From: Blepharisma japonicum
Taxonomy: Eukaryota > Ciliophora > Heterotrichea > Heterotrichida > Blepharismidae
Assembly (NCBI GenBank): GCA_949751835.1
Contig: CATKHK010000048.1
Location: 62,001 to 126,000 of the forward strand
Direction of reading: 5' to 3'
Length of the DNA stretch: 64,000 nucleotides
This document shows positions 12,018 through 21,744 of this stretch, piece after piece. Position 1 is the stretch's first letter. Every line of letters starts with the position of its first letter. The notes under the pieces are model-generated. The model was not told where the DNA came from, searched no databases, and worked only from the letters and a program-made list of their open reading frames with translations. Made by a program: the position numbers and the translations under genes.

Positions 12018-12608
12018 ATGGCTCTTCTATTGTGTTTACTTTTCACTGGAGTATTAAGTTTTGAAGTTTCTCTTCAGCGTAGAGGAGTCCAGTGTTTTGG
12101 AGAGGATCTTTCAAAGGGAACACTTTATGTTGGAGAGGTTTCTACTAATGATAAGAGACCTGATTATCGCCCTTTATCAATTAGAGCTTTGTTCAAAGAT
12201 ATCTCAGTCATTTATGAAAAAGCAAACATAAACCATGACAAATTTAGCTTTACTTCAACAGATGATGGACCACATATGCTTTGCATTGAAAATGCTGGAC
12301 AAGTTGAAGTATGGGCAGATGTAAAAATCTTGACTGGAGCTGCTGCTAAAGACTATAGCAATGTTGCTTCAACCAAAGATCTAAGAGAATCAGAAAGAAA
12401 GATAGAACTCATAAAAGAGAACACAAGGCAAATTCATAAAGAATTACAGCACATTAGGGAAAGAGAGGAAGAAATGAGGAACACAAATGAAACAATTCAT
12501 TCAAGAGTTGTAGCTTACTCGATCTTTACAATTGTCTTTTTAATTGCTTTAGCTTTGATTCAGACTTTATATCTGAAAAGATTCTTTAAATCTAAGAAAA
12601 TGATCTAA
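12018..12608 (+). CDS. p24/TMED (emp24/GP25L) cargo receptor
   Basis: 196 residues, the family's usual size. A signal peptide (residues 1-14, MALLLCLLFTGVLS) is followed by the GOLD domain (FEVSLQRRGVQCFGEDL to about 110) with its two conserved cysteines (CFGE and LCIEN), a coiled-coil neck (about 120-160), one membrane segment (about 165-187) and a cytosolic tail RFFKSKKMI. The tail keeps the FF and dilysine KKxx signals for COPII and COPI binding, so the protein should cycle between ER and Golgi. The ATG before the signal peptide is unambiguous. Confidence 0.95.
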   Translation: MALLLCLLFTGVLSFEVSLQRRGVQCFGEDLSKGTLYVGEVSTNDKRPDYRPLSIRALFKDISVIYEKANINHDKFSFTSTDDGPHMLCIENAGQVEVWADVKILTGAAAKDYSNVASTKDLRESERKIELIKENTRQIHKELQHIREREEEMRNTNETIHSRVVAYSIFTIVFLIALALIQTLYLKRFFKSKKMI

Positions 12609-13057
12609 ATTGCAAATGAAATTTTTTAATCAATAATCTTTAATATGATTGCTACTCTGAAATTTAATATTTATGTAATCTAAAGCAGCTGCTCTTGATC
12701 TACGATAATTGCCATCATTATTTGAAAATTTTGATATAAGACTGAAAACCAAGATTTTATTGGTATAGCAATAGATTATTTGAATATGCAAAATTACTAG
12801 ATCTCTCATAATAGATAAAACTAGTTTTTTACAGATATTATAGATACTAAATTTAAAAATAAATTTTACTGATGATTATAAACTAAAAAATATGTAGCAA
12901 GAAGGGTTTTATTTTCAAGCAATAAGTAGACCATAAGACTAGAAAATGCTCAGTTTATGTATCTCACTCAATGTGTAACATTTTCAAAAATGAAAATTGA
13001 AAATCTTCATCAGTGCATATTTGCTTAATTAACTTAAATTATAATAAAAAAGAAAAG
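12609..13057. other. Intergenic, AT-rich
   Basis: No ORF, RNA gene or repeat recognised between the p24 gene and the A20/AN1 gene. Confidence 0.6.
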
Positions 13058-13432
13058 ATGGAATCTGAAATGTGTAGGAGCTGTAGAGTGTTTTATGGGT
13101 GCCTTGGAGGCCTGTGCTCCCAATGTCACAAAAAAGAAGCTTTGAAAAAAGAAGCAACTGAAGCAGTAAGTACATTGGCCCAAGTTGCCTCAGTCGTAAA
13201 TATTCCTCAAGATGTTGTACCTCCTCAACCAGTACAAGACCCAACTCATTGCTTTACCTGCAGGAAGCGAATGGGACCGCTTTCATTTACCTGCAAATGC
13301 CAACATTCATTTTGTTCTAAGCACCGACTGCCTGAAGATCACCAATGTACATTTGATCACAGAAGTCAAGGAATCCGAAAGCTTTCTGAAAGCAATCCAC
13401 TCGTCGTGGCTGAGAAGTTCAATAAACTTTAA
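13058..13432 (+). CDS. A20/AN1 zinc finger stress-associated protein
   Basis: 124 residues from the ATG at 13058 (an upstream in-frame ATG at 13013 is possible but gives no conserved sequence). N-terminal A20-type finger: CRSC then, nine residues on, CSQC. C-terminal AN1 finger: CFTC, CKC, then FCSKHRLPEDHQCTFDH with the Cys/His spacing of ZFAND5/6 and plant SAP proteins. These bind ubiquitin or proteasome and respond to stress. The linker is short and Pro/Val-rich. Confidence 0.93.
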   Translation: MESEMCRSCRVFYGCLGGLCSQCHKKEALKKEATEAVSTLAQVASVVNIPQDVVPPQPVQDPTHCFTCRKRMGPLSFTCKCQHSFCSKHRLPEDHQCTFDHRSQGIRKLSESNPLVVAEKFNKL

Positions 13433-13982
13433 AATAGTCAATTACAATAATATTTGATATTGCTTAAAAAGTTTTAAAAAATTTGTTAAAGACCCTTTTT
13501 TAATTTAAAACTCCTTTTAATTTTAATTTAAATTTTTCAATGAAAAATAGTCTTTATGTGTTGTGTGTGATTTCTAAAATTGACAAGTATTAAGTAAAGA
13601 AATATTTTTAATTATAGATTTATATATTAATTTAGATTAATTTACTTACTGATTTCATCAGAGATAAGAGCATAGGATTTATATGACTCTTTTTTAGATA
13701 AATCAGCATAAGCAAAATATCTTCCATTGAGTGCATAAGAATGACTGATAATTTTTTTACATTAATTATAAATAGCGAATAAGTATAAGAATGGAAATGA
13801 GCGTTTAAGATATTTAATTGCTATCTATTATTTGCCTGATTGTATAAAATAAAGCCCTTCTATTTTAATTGCTTCTATTAAAAATTAATGCTTTTTATCT
13901 TGGATTTTACATTATTACAAGTTTATCCATATTATTTTGCAAATTTTATCTTTAGTTAAATGACTGCAAAAATTATATATCC
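13433..13982. other. Intergenic, AT-rich
   Basis: About 550 nt of AT-rich DNA with no recognisable gene or repeat. Confidence 0.6.
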
Positions 13983-14852
13983 ATGAAAAGAGGAAATATA
14001 AAAGTGGCAGCAAGTTTAAGTGAGCACAGCCAAAATATACGCCGAAAGATAAACACCCTAGTCTCAGCAAGAAAAGAAAACAATAATATCAGCTCAGATT
14101 GCGCTTATTATACAAAAACTTCTTGATTTCAAAAGCATCAAATAAAAAATCTTTCTAAATCGCACCAAGAAAAAACAAAAATTCATCAGCAGGAGTCTTC
14201 ATTTCAGCTTTTTGATTACAAAGGCAAAGAATTTAAGTTTCGTCCAAGGCATAGGGAAATCGTAGTAGGTTCTGTGAAACCTTTTTACTGTTCAAAAGGC
14301 AGCTCATTAATGATTGGATTTGATGATGAAACAGTTAAAAACGCTGAAATTGCACCGCATGGGATTCAAGTTTCTAGAAGGCATAGCTGCCATTGTAGAA
14401 CTTTCTCGGAGGATAACTGCAAACCTCTTTTAAATAAAACTGTCAAATTTCCTTCAAAAAAAGTTCCACTTAAAATTCCAACAATAAACATAAATAATCG
14501 TTTAAAGCTCAATTCAGCAAACAATTTTACTTTCGCAAACAACAGCCAAAGGTTCTTAACTAGGTTTTTAGCAATTTCTGATCTTAACGCTGAACTTTCA
14601 GGAGAGCATCAGCAAAATAAAGAACTTTCAGCTGAATTAAGAGAAAGCACTGAAGGGCAGATTGTAGTTGGATCAAAAAATCTTGTATATGAAATAATGA
14701 GAATTGAAAATAATTCTACATCTTTAACACCAAGCGAACAGCAAGTTGAGTATAAAGAGCAAAGCATCCAAACTACTTTTCCTTATGAATGAGAATGTTT
14801 GCCAACTTTTGATGTAAAATTAACATTAAATTTTAAGAAGGATAATAAATAA
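13983..14852 (+). CDS. Hypothetical basic protein
   Basis: 289 residues from the ATG at 13983 with TGA as Trp at about 14124 (KTS-W-FQK) and 14790 (YE-W-EC). Basic N-terminal third, then a Lys/Asn-rich middle and a short acidic C-terminal part. Motifs such as FRPRHREIVVGS and SRRHSCHCRTF do not point to a known family. Codon use and an open frame of this length in AT-rich DNA support a real gene. Confidence 0.7.
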
Positions 14853-15505
14853 TCATAGATTGCAAATGATCGTACTGAATTCTTTAATATTATTTATGCT
14901 CCATCCATAATAGTTAATATTCATATTCTAATATTATACTTTTTCAATATTTATGAGAGGTTTCTTTTCAATCTTAGATATCAAATCCCATTAAAAATAA
15001 ATGATGATTAATAAGATAAGTTAAAATTTTAATGATATTTTTTGGGTCTTAATGCTATTTATTTTGCTAATTAAATCCTAAAAATAATAAATCGATTCAA
15101 AACGAACTATATCTGATGAAAATAAATTGAATTTTTTTGAGAGAAACTTATTCTGATAAAAAATAAAATTAATATTAATTTATCAATATGAAATCTCTAA
15201 TTATATAAAAATAAGCATGATTTATCAGATGGATATAAAGCTGAAATTATGATGAGAAAATATTTTTGCACACTCAAATAAGTTTCATCCAGTTTAAGTT
15301 AATCGGTCACTTTGATTTACAAGCAAATCTATTTTAGCTATTTTCATTATAATTTGGCGTTCTCTATCCAAATTTAAAAATTATACATTATTAAATGTGA
15401 ATTTAGGATTAGAAAGTTTTGAATTAAAATAATGCTCCAAAAATAAACAACAAATCCATATTTCTGATAGAAATATGAATTTATGAATTATTTATAATAA
15501 ATACA
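14853..15505. other. Intergenic, AT-rich, with an inverted repeat near its end
   Basis: No gene seen. The only structure noted is a perfect 9-bp inverted repeat at 15457-15477. Confidence 0.6.
15457..15477. repeat. Perfect 9-bp inverted repeat
   Basis: CATATTTCT, spacer GAT, AGAAATATG. It ends 28 nt before the ATG of the EF-hand gene at 15506, so it could be a dyad protein-binding site or an RNA hairpin near the transcript start. Chance occurrence in AT-rich DNA cannot be excluded. Confidence 0.4.
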
Positions 15506-15778
15506 ATGGACGAAAAGATATTTGATGAACAAAAATTAGATAAAGAATTACTAATTACCTTAGAAAACATAGAAGTTGATAATGATGGTAAGCTGGATTA
15601 CAAAGATCTCAAATCTACTACGATTGAGTTTTATAAAAAAATCGGTTTGCCACCTCTATCCGATAAGGAATTCGATGATGCGATTACAAAAATCGATCCA
15701 TTCAAAACTAAAAATATTGATTTAAAGAGATATAAAGAAATAATTCGAAGGAAAATCATGCATGTTAAAGAAAATTAA
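15506..15778 (+). CDS. Small EF-hand protein A
   Basis: 90 residues with two EF-hand units. The first loop DNDGKLDYKD (preceded by ENIEV) carries D1, D3, G6 and acidic residues; the second, DPFKTKNIDLKR, is degenerate. It resembles half a calmodulin. The next gene, 53 nt downstream on the same strand, encodes a similar protein, so the two may be a diverged tandem duplicate. Confidence 0.82.
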   Translation: MDEKIFDEQKLDKELLITLENIEVDNDGKLDYKDLKSTTIEFYKKIGLPPLSDKEFDDAITKIDPFKTKNIDLKRYKEIIRRKIMHVKEN

Positions 15779-15831
15779 ACTTATTTCTTATTAACTCGGG
15801 TGTTAAATGGTCCAATAAAAAATAATAAAAA

Positions 15832-16131
15832 ATGGGAGAATTGATGTCAGAAGAATTTAAATTAGAACAGAAGCTAAAAGATGCATTTGAGAAATATGAT
15901 ATTCAGCATACTGGGAAGATTATGTTTAGCGATTTAGTTAGTGCCATAACATTTTATTGCAAAGACAACGAATTGAAGATACCAAATGATTTTGATTATA
16001 ACAAAGTTCTCGGCCATATTGATACTGAGAATTCTGATTCATTCGATTTTGGACAGTTTAAAGAATATCTGATGGCAGTTATTAATGAATCTAGCGAGCC
16101 TGATCTTAATAGCCAAAAAGCTTCATTGTAA
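15832..16131 (+). CDS. Small EF-hand protein B
   Basis: 99 residues. An N-terminal EF-hand-like helix-loop-helix (LKDAFEKYDIQHTGKIMFSDL) has loop D1, H/T at 4-5, G6 and D at 12. A second one (VLGHIDTENSDSFDFGQFKEYL) has D1, E3, S5 and an acidic end. Same size and plan as the gene just upstream, but only weak identity. Function unknown, presumably a Ca sensor. Confidence 0.82.
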   Translation: MGELMSEEFKLEQKLKDAFEKYDIQHTGKIMFSDLVSAITFYCKDNELKIPNDFDYNKVLGHIDTENSDSFDFGQFKEYLMAVINESSEPDLNSQKASL

Positions 16132-16254
16132 TATCATTATAACAATAATTTCTATTAATAGTAAAGAATATTTGCGTTTCTGATATGCATTATGAAGTGA
16201 GATTTTATTAAAAATTCTTTTATTTAAAATGGAATTTGAAAGTAAAATAAATAG

Positions 16255-16818
16255 ATGATTCAATGCAAATCAAACACAAGCTTCCAATTCCCACACAGAA
16301 GGAATAGAAGTAAGCATAGAGTTGCAGATAGACTCTTAAAAATAATTGGAGATGAAAAGAAAAGTTTGAATAAGCAAGAAAAGTCGATTTATTTAAATCC
16401 TCAACAAGTAAAACCAATTTCTCATAATCTTCCAACTCCACATGCTCCAGATACACCACCGGAATCTTTTGCATCTTTTAGATCTGAGCTCACTTCATAT
16501 CGCTTGCTCAGGCTACCAAGTCATGATCTCAATAAAGAGTCAGGAATAATCAAATTAAGCAGTACACCTACAATCACTCATAGAAAACTTTCACAACTGA
16601 AATTATCTCCTAAGAGATCTGATTTACCAGGATATAAAGTGTCCAGATCAGTTTTCGAGTCAAAATTTTTACATAGACTGCGTAAGAGCGAAAATAGCGT
16701 TTTGCAGCCTAGGAAGCAATATTTCAAAATTTCGCGATCCTTTCGGTTGCAATCTGCATCAAGCTATTCTCCAAAGCCATCTGTTTCCCCATGCAGTTGA
16801 AAATTTACTCCAATTTAA
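16255..16818 (+). CDS. Hypothetical Ser/Lys/Arg-rich protein
   Basis: 187 residues including a TGA Trp at 16798 and TAA at 16816. Very basic and Ser/Pro-rich with many possible proline-directed phosphorylation sites (TPHAPDTPP, LSPKRS, SPKPSVSP). No domain. The start is uncertain: ATG 16255 is the first in frame. Converges on the TAP42 gene with 28 nt between stops. Confidence 0.65.
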
Positions 16819-16846
16819 CATAACTTATGTATTAAATATCCAAGTC

Positions 16847-17788
16847 TTATCTGCCATTTCTGTTTCCTGCACCTTTTTCATGCATATCTTTCCAGTCATC
16901 CCAGCCTGCGTCATTTTTTCTGTTTTGTTCTTCCCAATCTTCAGGATTTTCTTCCTGCTCCCTTTTCCTCTCTAACTCTGCTTGCTTTTGCTTTTCTTCT
17001 CTTTCCATGCACATTTTGCATTCAATTTCTCCCCATTCTTCAATAGTATATAAAGGTTGGCGATGTCCTGGCTGGAAAACTTGGTGCTCAATATTGTGTC
17101 TTGCTTTGGCTATATCATTTCCTGAAGAAATCAGTGGATTGATTAAATTTACATTGGATTCGTCTATTTTTAAGATCTGAGGTGGTCTTTGTGGAGGAGG
17201 TGGAGGGAGAGGATTTGTCTCCTGTGTGCTTTTGAACTCTAAGACTTGAAGCTCTAGTTTTACGAATCTCAATTGGTCAAGGGTATGAGACGCAGCATGC
17301 TGAAGTTGGAGTTTATATAAATCCCGAAGGTCATCTGGGTTATTTCTAGATTCAAGCAGCTGAATTTGTTGCTCTAACGCTTTTTTTGCTTTGAAATCAG
17401 CTATTTTCTGATCTCTTGTAGGTTCAGCTGGGGTTCTCCACCTTTCAATGAATTTTTCATCAACTACTCTGTAATTATCAAGATAATTTAAGAACTCCTC
17501 AAATGAACCTTGGGCAAACTCAAGATTTGACTTTCGCTTGGCTTGGTCTGTGCTTTTCAACAAAACTAATGCGTGATAATAAGGGGTAAGAATCAATTTT
17601 ATGTGTTCTGTAGGAAGGTCTTCTAGAAGTTCATTTGAGGAAAACAAAGCTTCTCTGGCGATTACTTGCTTAAGTGAGTTTGCGATTAAAATTGCATTAT
17701 CAATGTTTTCTGGGGTTAAATCTTTAAATTCTTCAAACCCTTCAGCAAGTCCTTTGAGTGCTGCAAATTGTGAAGACACTGTATCCAT
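16847..17788 (-). CDS. TAP42/alpha4 (IGBP1) family PP2A regulator
   Basis: 313 residues. TAP42/alpha4 binds free catalytic subunits of PP2A-type phosphatases downstream of TOR. The helical N-terminal domain contains ILTPYYHALVLL, then FAQGSFEEFLNYLDNYRV and the basic stretch TRDQKIADFKAKKALEQ that is typical of the family (RxxKIxxFKxxKxLE). The C terminus has QPLYTIEEWGEIE and ends with GWDDWKDMHEKGAGNRNG, matching the family's DDWKDxxxKGxGNRxNxG tail. A PPPPPPQRPP linker separates the two parts. Confidence 0.93.
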   Translation of the reverse strand: MDTVSSQFAALKGLAEGFEEFKDLTPENIDNAILIANSLKQVIAREALFSSNELLEDLPTEHIKLILTPYYHALVLLKSTDQAKRKSNLEFAQGSFEEFLNYLDNYRVVDEKFIERWRTPAEPTRDQKIADFKAKKALEQQIQLLESRNNPDDLRDLYKLQLQHAASHTLDQLRFVKLELQVLEFKSTQETNPLPPPPPQRPPQILKIDESNVNLINPLISSGNDIAKARHNIEHQVFQPGHRQPLYTIEEWGEIECKMCMEREEKQKQAELERKREQEENPEDWEEQNRKNDAGWDDWKDMHEKGAGNRNGR

Positions 17789-17884
17789 GTTTTATAAATA
17801 ATAGTTTTAATTGTTGGATTCTTGATATAAATTAAATATTATTTTTATTGGTAATTATTTATTTTGCTAAGGACTCTTAACTGT

Positions 17885-18346
17885 CTAATCTTCTTCTGCT
17901 TTTAATAGCGCTCTTTTCTTTTGATTATACTTTTCGATTTGAGGTCTATATTTTCTATTAAATATCTGACTCAAAGGCTTGTAATAGTAATCGATATGAT
18001 AATACAAACTCCATTCCCCTCCATAATAGCAGAGAATCCCTCCAATCATTAATTTTGGTAAAGGGCTCAATCGTTTAAAAATTGTGTCCCAAGTCATCAT
18101 AGAAAATGCAAATGCTCCAATTTGTCCAAACCTTCTTGATCTCAGATAATTCTTATAGAGAGTTTCCACAAAATCAAACTCATTTACTTCGTTCAGATTC
18201 TTGACATCTGTGTATTTTTTATACCAAAAGAAATTCAAGAGCTCTTTTTTCGATTTGTAAGTATTATCAAGAAGTATCTCCAGATTGGCTTCAGTATTAA
18301 GCTCATCGAACTTCTTAAGGGTTTTAGTGTAGTTGTCCCCACTCAT
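17885..18346 (-). CDS. Hypothetical protein with possible membrane hairpin
   Basis: 153 residues, rich in Tyr, Lys and Phe. Two mildly hydrophobic stretches at about 75-90 (GQIGAFAFSMMTWDTIF) and 98-120 (LMIGGILCYYGGEWSLYYHIDYYY) may be membrane or amphipathic segments. The C terminus is basic. Composition resembles lineage-specific subunits of mitochondrial membrane complexes, but no family is recognised. Starts 33 nt from the divergent gene at 18380. Confidence 0.75.
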   Translation of the reverse strand: MSGDNYTKTLKKFDELNTEANLEILLDNTYKSKKELLNFFWYKKYTDVKNLNEVNEFDFVETLYKNYLRSRRFGQIGAFAFSMMTWDTIFKRLSPLPKLMIGGILCYYGGEWSLYYHIDYYYKPLSQIFNRKYRPQIEKYNQKKRALLKAEED

Positions 18347-18379
18347 GCTTTGTAAATTATTATATAATTATTTGTGTAT

Positions 18380-19681
18380 ATGGAATTTTTCAGCTTAGAC
18401 CATTTTTCGTGTATTGCTAGCCCATTATTATCATGCACGACGAGAGAGCTAGATAATATTGCAGCAATTCAAACAAGAACTTATCCTTTATTAATGATGC
18501 AGCCAAAGCAAGCTGGCCGTATTAAAAACACAATTTGCGTATGAAAAGAGAATTATGAAGATCAAGTGGTATGAGCAGCGAATTCACAAATAAGTAGCTT
18601 TTAATTAGGAATTTTAAAGCTATCATTGAATGGGCCGAACTTGGATGTGCCAGATGCAATAAATAAAGAACTTTCTTCTAACATTTTACAGCTTGAACTA
18701 TTCGAAAATGGTATAGCTGTTAGAACTTCAGCTAATCTTCAAATTCTAGACAAAAATTTACAAGAAATAAGCAAAATTGATATTCAGGTATCAGAAATCA
18801 ATAAAAACCCGATTTTTCAAACTCAATTAGGCTACCTGCATGATTCTCAGTTAAGCTTTTTTCAAGAAATGCAATTTTCAATTAATTTAATTGAAAATTA
18901 TCTTGGTTTTCAATACTATTTTCATCCTCAGCAAGCTCTTCTTTTTAATTCCCTTAAAATCTGCCTAAGAGATATCCGAGACAGTAGAGAATCAGAAGTT
19001 TTAAGCATCAAAAACACAAAAGATATCAGCTGTTTAGACACTTCATATTCAATTGCAGTATTAAATAGCTCCTTAGAGCTCTATGACTGTCGATTTTGAA
19101 GAAATCCTGTGATGAAGTACAACCCCCCGTTTGATTTTACTAATACTCAGTTTCTGGCTCAATTTCCTGATAGATCTTTAATGTATAGAGATGGAATGAT
19201 TCAAGAAATTCAATCAAAGTTGTTTGGCATCAGTGAAAATCACATAGAGGGTAATATGTAATTAGAATATAGCACAGATATGAGGACCAATGATATCGAT
19301 TTAGAATTAATTTTGGAGATCGGAGAGAAAAAAGAGAGGTTACCAAGGATAATTAATTGTTTATCTTATAAATCTCCTGAAGCCAAGCTGCAAGGCATTG
19401 GGCAGCTTGAAGTGAATAATAAAAGATATTGACTCCAAAGTTGTCAGCGGGGTGGGCTATATCTTGAAGACTGTAATAGTAAGTTGACTCACTGCTTCTT
19501 AGAAATGGTAAAAAACAAACCTTTTCAGCAAATTGTTGAAAGCAGCACTGAAAAAGTTGTTGATAAAAGAGATTTTCTTCAAAATTTATTTAACGAAAAA
19601 ATTGAAGTTGCTAAATCAGCCCCACCCAAGCTTATAGCAGAAGATCAATTTGAGTATGAAGATTTTGAAGATGATATTTAA
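18380..19681 (+). CDS. Unknown protein with propeller-like sequence, two 15-nt introns
   Basis: 423 residues once the introns at 18594-18608 and 19251-19265 are removed and several TGA codons are read as Trp (CV-W-KEN, VV-W-AAN, RF-W-RNP, RY-W-LQS). Short beta-strand-like repeats (LELFENGIAVRTS, LQILDKNLQEISKI, SYSIAVLNSSLELYD) resemble a degenerate WD40 or TAF1C-like propeller. The C terminus is acidic (YEDFEDDI). The assignment to a propeller is inference. The stop lies 11 nt from the stop of the convergent dioxygenase gene. Confidence 0.8.
18594..18608 (+). other. 15-nt intron
   Basis: GTAGCTTTTAATTAG; removes an in-frame TAA and keeps the frame. Confidence 0.85.
19251..19265 (+). other. 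15-nt intron
   Basis: GTAATATGTAATTAG; removes an in-frame TAA and keeps the frame. Confidence 0.88.
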
Positions 19682-19692
19682 CTAAACCAATA

Positions 19693-20613
19693 TTAAAGAG
19701 CATTAATAGGCAATTTAAAGTACGAAATACCATTTGCTTCAGGCTCAGGGAGTTCTCCATTTCTTAAATTCACTAACAAAGATTCCATAATCAGCTTAGG
19801 CAGCTTTAGAGTCCCATCTCTTCCTTTTCTCCATTGGACAAAGGCATCTCTGCTTGTCCCTAAATTCAAATGTTTATTATTTCTCTTTTCTTCGCCCATG
19901 GTTGATTCCCATGCGACTCCTCTCTTTTCGGTTCCATAATCATGTCCTACAAATACTCTGTACTCATCTGGGAGCTCAAAAAGCTTTTTAATTGATTGAT
20001 AAAGAACATCAGCTGAACCTCCTGGGAAATCACATCTTGCTGTACCAAAATCTGGCATAAATAGGGTGTCGCCTGTAAATACAGCATCTCCAATAGTATA
20101 TACCATGCATGCAGGAGTATGGCCAGGGCTCCAAAATGCTTTGAGGTTTAGCTTTCCTATAGAAAAGAAATCCCCATCTTTTATCAATTTATCGAACTGA
20201 GATCCATCAGTTCTGAAGTTAGTGAGATTAAATAGTCTTGAAAATTGAACTTGGACTGCAGTTACATTAAAACCAATAGCAGTTTGTGCTGAGGGAAATG
20301 CATTTTTCAAGATTTTAGCCCCAGTTAGATGGTCAGCATGAACATGAGTTTCTAATATGTAAACTGGCTCAAGATGATTTTTGGTTACCTCTGCTATTAC
20401 AGAGTCTGCATGTATTGTTGTAACTCGATGACCTACTTGGTCATAATCTAAAACAGGATCAATAATAGCGCATTTTCCAGTTTCAGGGCAGGATGCAATA
20501 TATGTTGCTGTATTAGTATCATTGTGGAATAAGCATGTTACTTTTGGCTTTATGAGTTCGGTTGAGAATTTTCGGGTAAGATTGCTGAATTTGTATAGGG
20601 ATCTTGAAAGCAT
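19693..20613 (-). CDS. Mitochondrial persulfide dioxygenase-like metallo-beta-lactamase-fold protein
   Basis: 306 residues. Oxidises glutathione persulfide in mitochondrial sulfide detoxification. The N terminus (MLSRSLYKFSNLTRKFSTE) looks like a mitochondrial presequence. Metal ligands are visible: THVHADH (HxHxDH), the H in SPGHTPA, D in GDTLF and H in GHDY. The GTARCDFPGGSA block and the long C-terminal part with RDGTLKLPKL and GISYFKLPIN fit the bacterial type of persulfide dioxygenase more than the shorter animal ETHE1. Substrate is inferred from family. Confidence 0.9.
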   Translation of the reverse strand: MLSRSLYKFSNLTRKFSTELIKPKVTCLFHNDTNTATYIASCPETGKCAIIDPVLDYDQVGHRVTTIHADSVIAEVTKNHLEPVYILETHVHADHLTGAKILKNAFPSAQTAIGFNVTAVQVQFSRLFNLTNFRTDGSQFDKLIKDGDFFSIGKLNLKAFWSPGHTPACMVYTIGDAVFTGDTLFMPDFGTARCDFPGGSADVLYQSIKKLFELPDEYRVFVGHDYGTEKRGVAWESTMGEEKRNNKHLNLGTSRDAFVQWRKGRDGTLKLPKLIMESLLVNLRNGELPEPEANGISYFKLPINAL

Positions 20614-21402
20614 TTTTTATATCCATATTAATAAATCAGTGAATGTAAAAATCGGATAAATTGCAAAATGGTGTGCATATTTTTGTTTGTGAGTCAGAAT
20701 CAAATTTTTAGCATTTTCAGAGAGCATTATGAATACAATCAATTTTGTATAAAAAAATAATAATTGAAATGAGGGGTATTTATCGTTTGCTATAAAAATT
20801 GTATAGAAATAAATGAAAAAGCTTACCATTAGATAATTTGTCATGAATTAGAAAAATGCATTGCTCACTTCTTAGTTTGTCACATATAGTAAACTCAGAG
20901 GATAATCTGAATGATTATGGATGATTGATTATTGAATTTTATTCTTAAGTAAGCACTTTCTTATTATCTAAAATTCATAATAGCAATAATAATTTAATTG
21001 CTATTTAAAGCGTAATTAAATCGATTTTTAGAGTAAAGCATCTCTGCTCATATAATTTATTGAAAAATTAATTTTGAAAATTATTTTCGATATTTGAGAT
21101 TAGAAAAAATATTGTAACCTCTTATGGCTATCTACTTTGGAAGCCAGTCAAATAATATTCTGTATATAAACATAAAATAATCCCCCAGGAATATCATAAT
21201 TTTCTTGAAGGCTAAATCCAATGAGTTTATTTATGGTAATTTCATATTGTTTATTTAAAGCAATTCAATTAATTTATTCTTTCATTCTATATTAAAATTT
21301 TGATTTCAATACTCTGATTTTCTTTTCATCTTCTAAAATGTAAAAGGTTTAATAATTTCGAGCTCGCCCATATAGGATTAATAAAAGTGAAGATTTTTGG
21401 GA
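20614..21402. other. Intergenic, AT-rich
   Basis: About 790 nt. A 75-codon open frame on the minus strand (20617-20844) is hydrophobic by AT-bias and not supported. Nothing else recognised. Confidence 0.6.
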
Positions 21403-21744
21403 ATGGGTAAGTATTTAATTATGGAAGAAAGATTAAAGATTTACTTTCAACTTTGGAACAAAACAAGTAAAAACTCACTCAAACCCATGCACACATATTC
21501 ACCAAATGCGTCTTTGAGCAATCCTGAGTATTTAATTGCAAGACTTTCCGGTTTAACAATCGCAGAAGCGAAAGATGCTCTCATTTTAGCTGAAGAAATA
21601 AGGAAAGCAGGAATTGAAAAGGTCATGGCTAAATGGGCATTGCTAGGACACAAATTAAGTTGTACATCTATATCTCATAAAAGATGAAAAGGTAAAAACT
21701 CCATATGTAGAGATTCTCAACCAATTAAAAGACCAAAGATGTAG
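21403..21744 (+). CDS. Small hypothetical protein
   Basis: 113 residues from the ATG at 21403, with one TGA as Trp at about 21685 (HKR-W-KGK) and TAG at 21742. The centre (NPEYLIARLSGLTIAEAKDALILAEEIRKAG) is a clear amphipathic helical region with balanced composition, unlike the surrounding AT-rich noncoding DNA. No family recognised. It stands alone between two long gene-free stretches, so it could also be the remnant of a larger gene. Confidence 0.55.

Noticed and set aside
20617-20844. 75-codon hydrophobic ORF on the minus strand
   Set aside because: Composition follows AT bias, it has no family resemblance and no support from neighbours.
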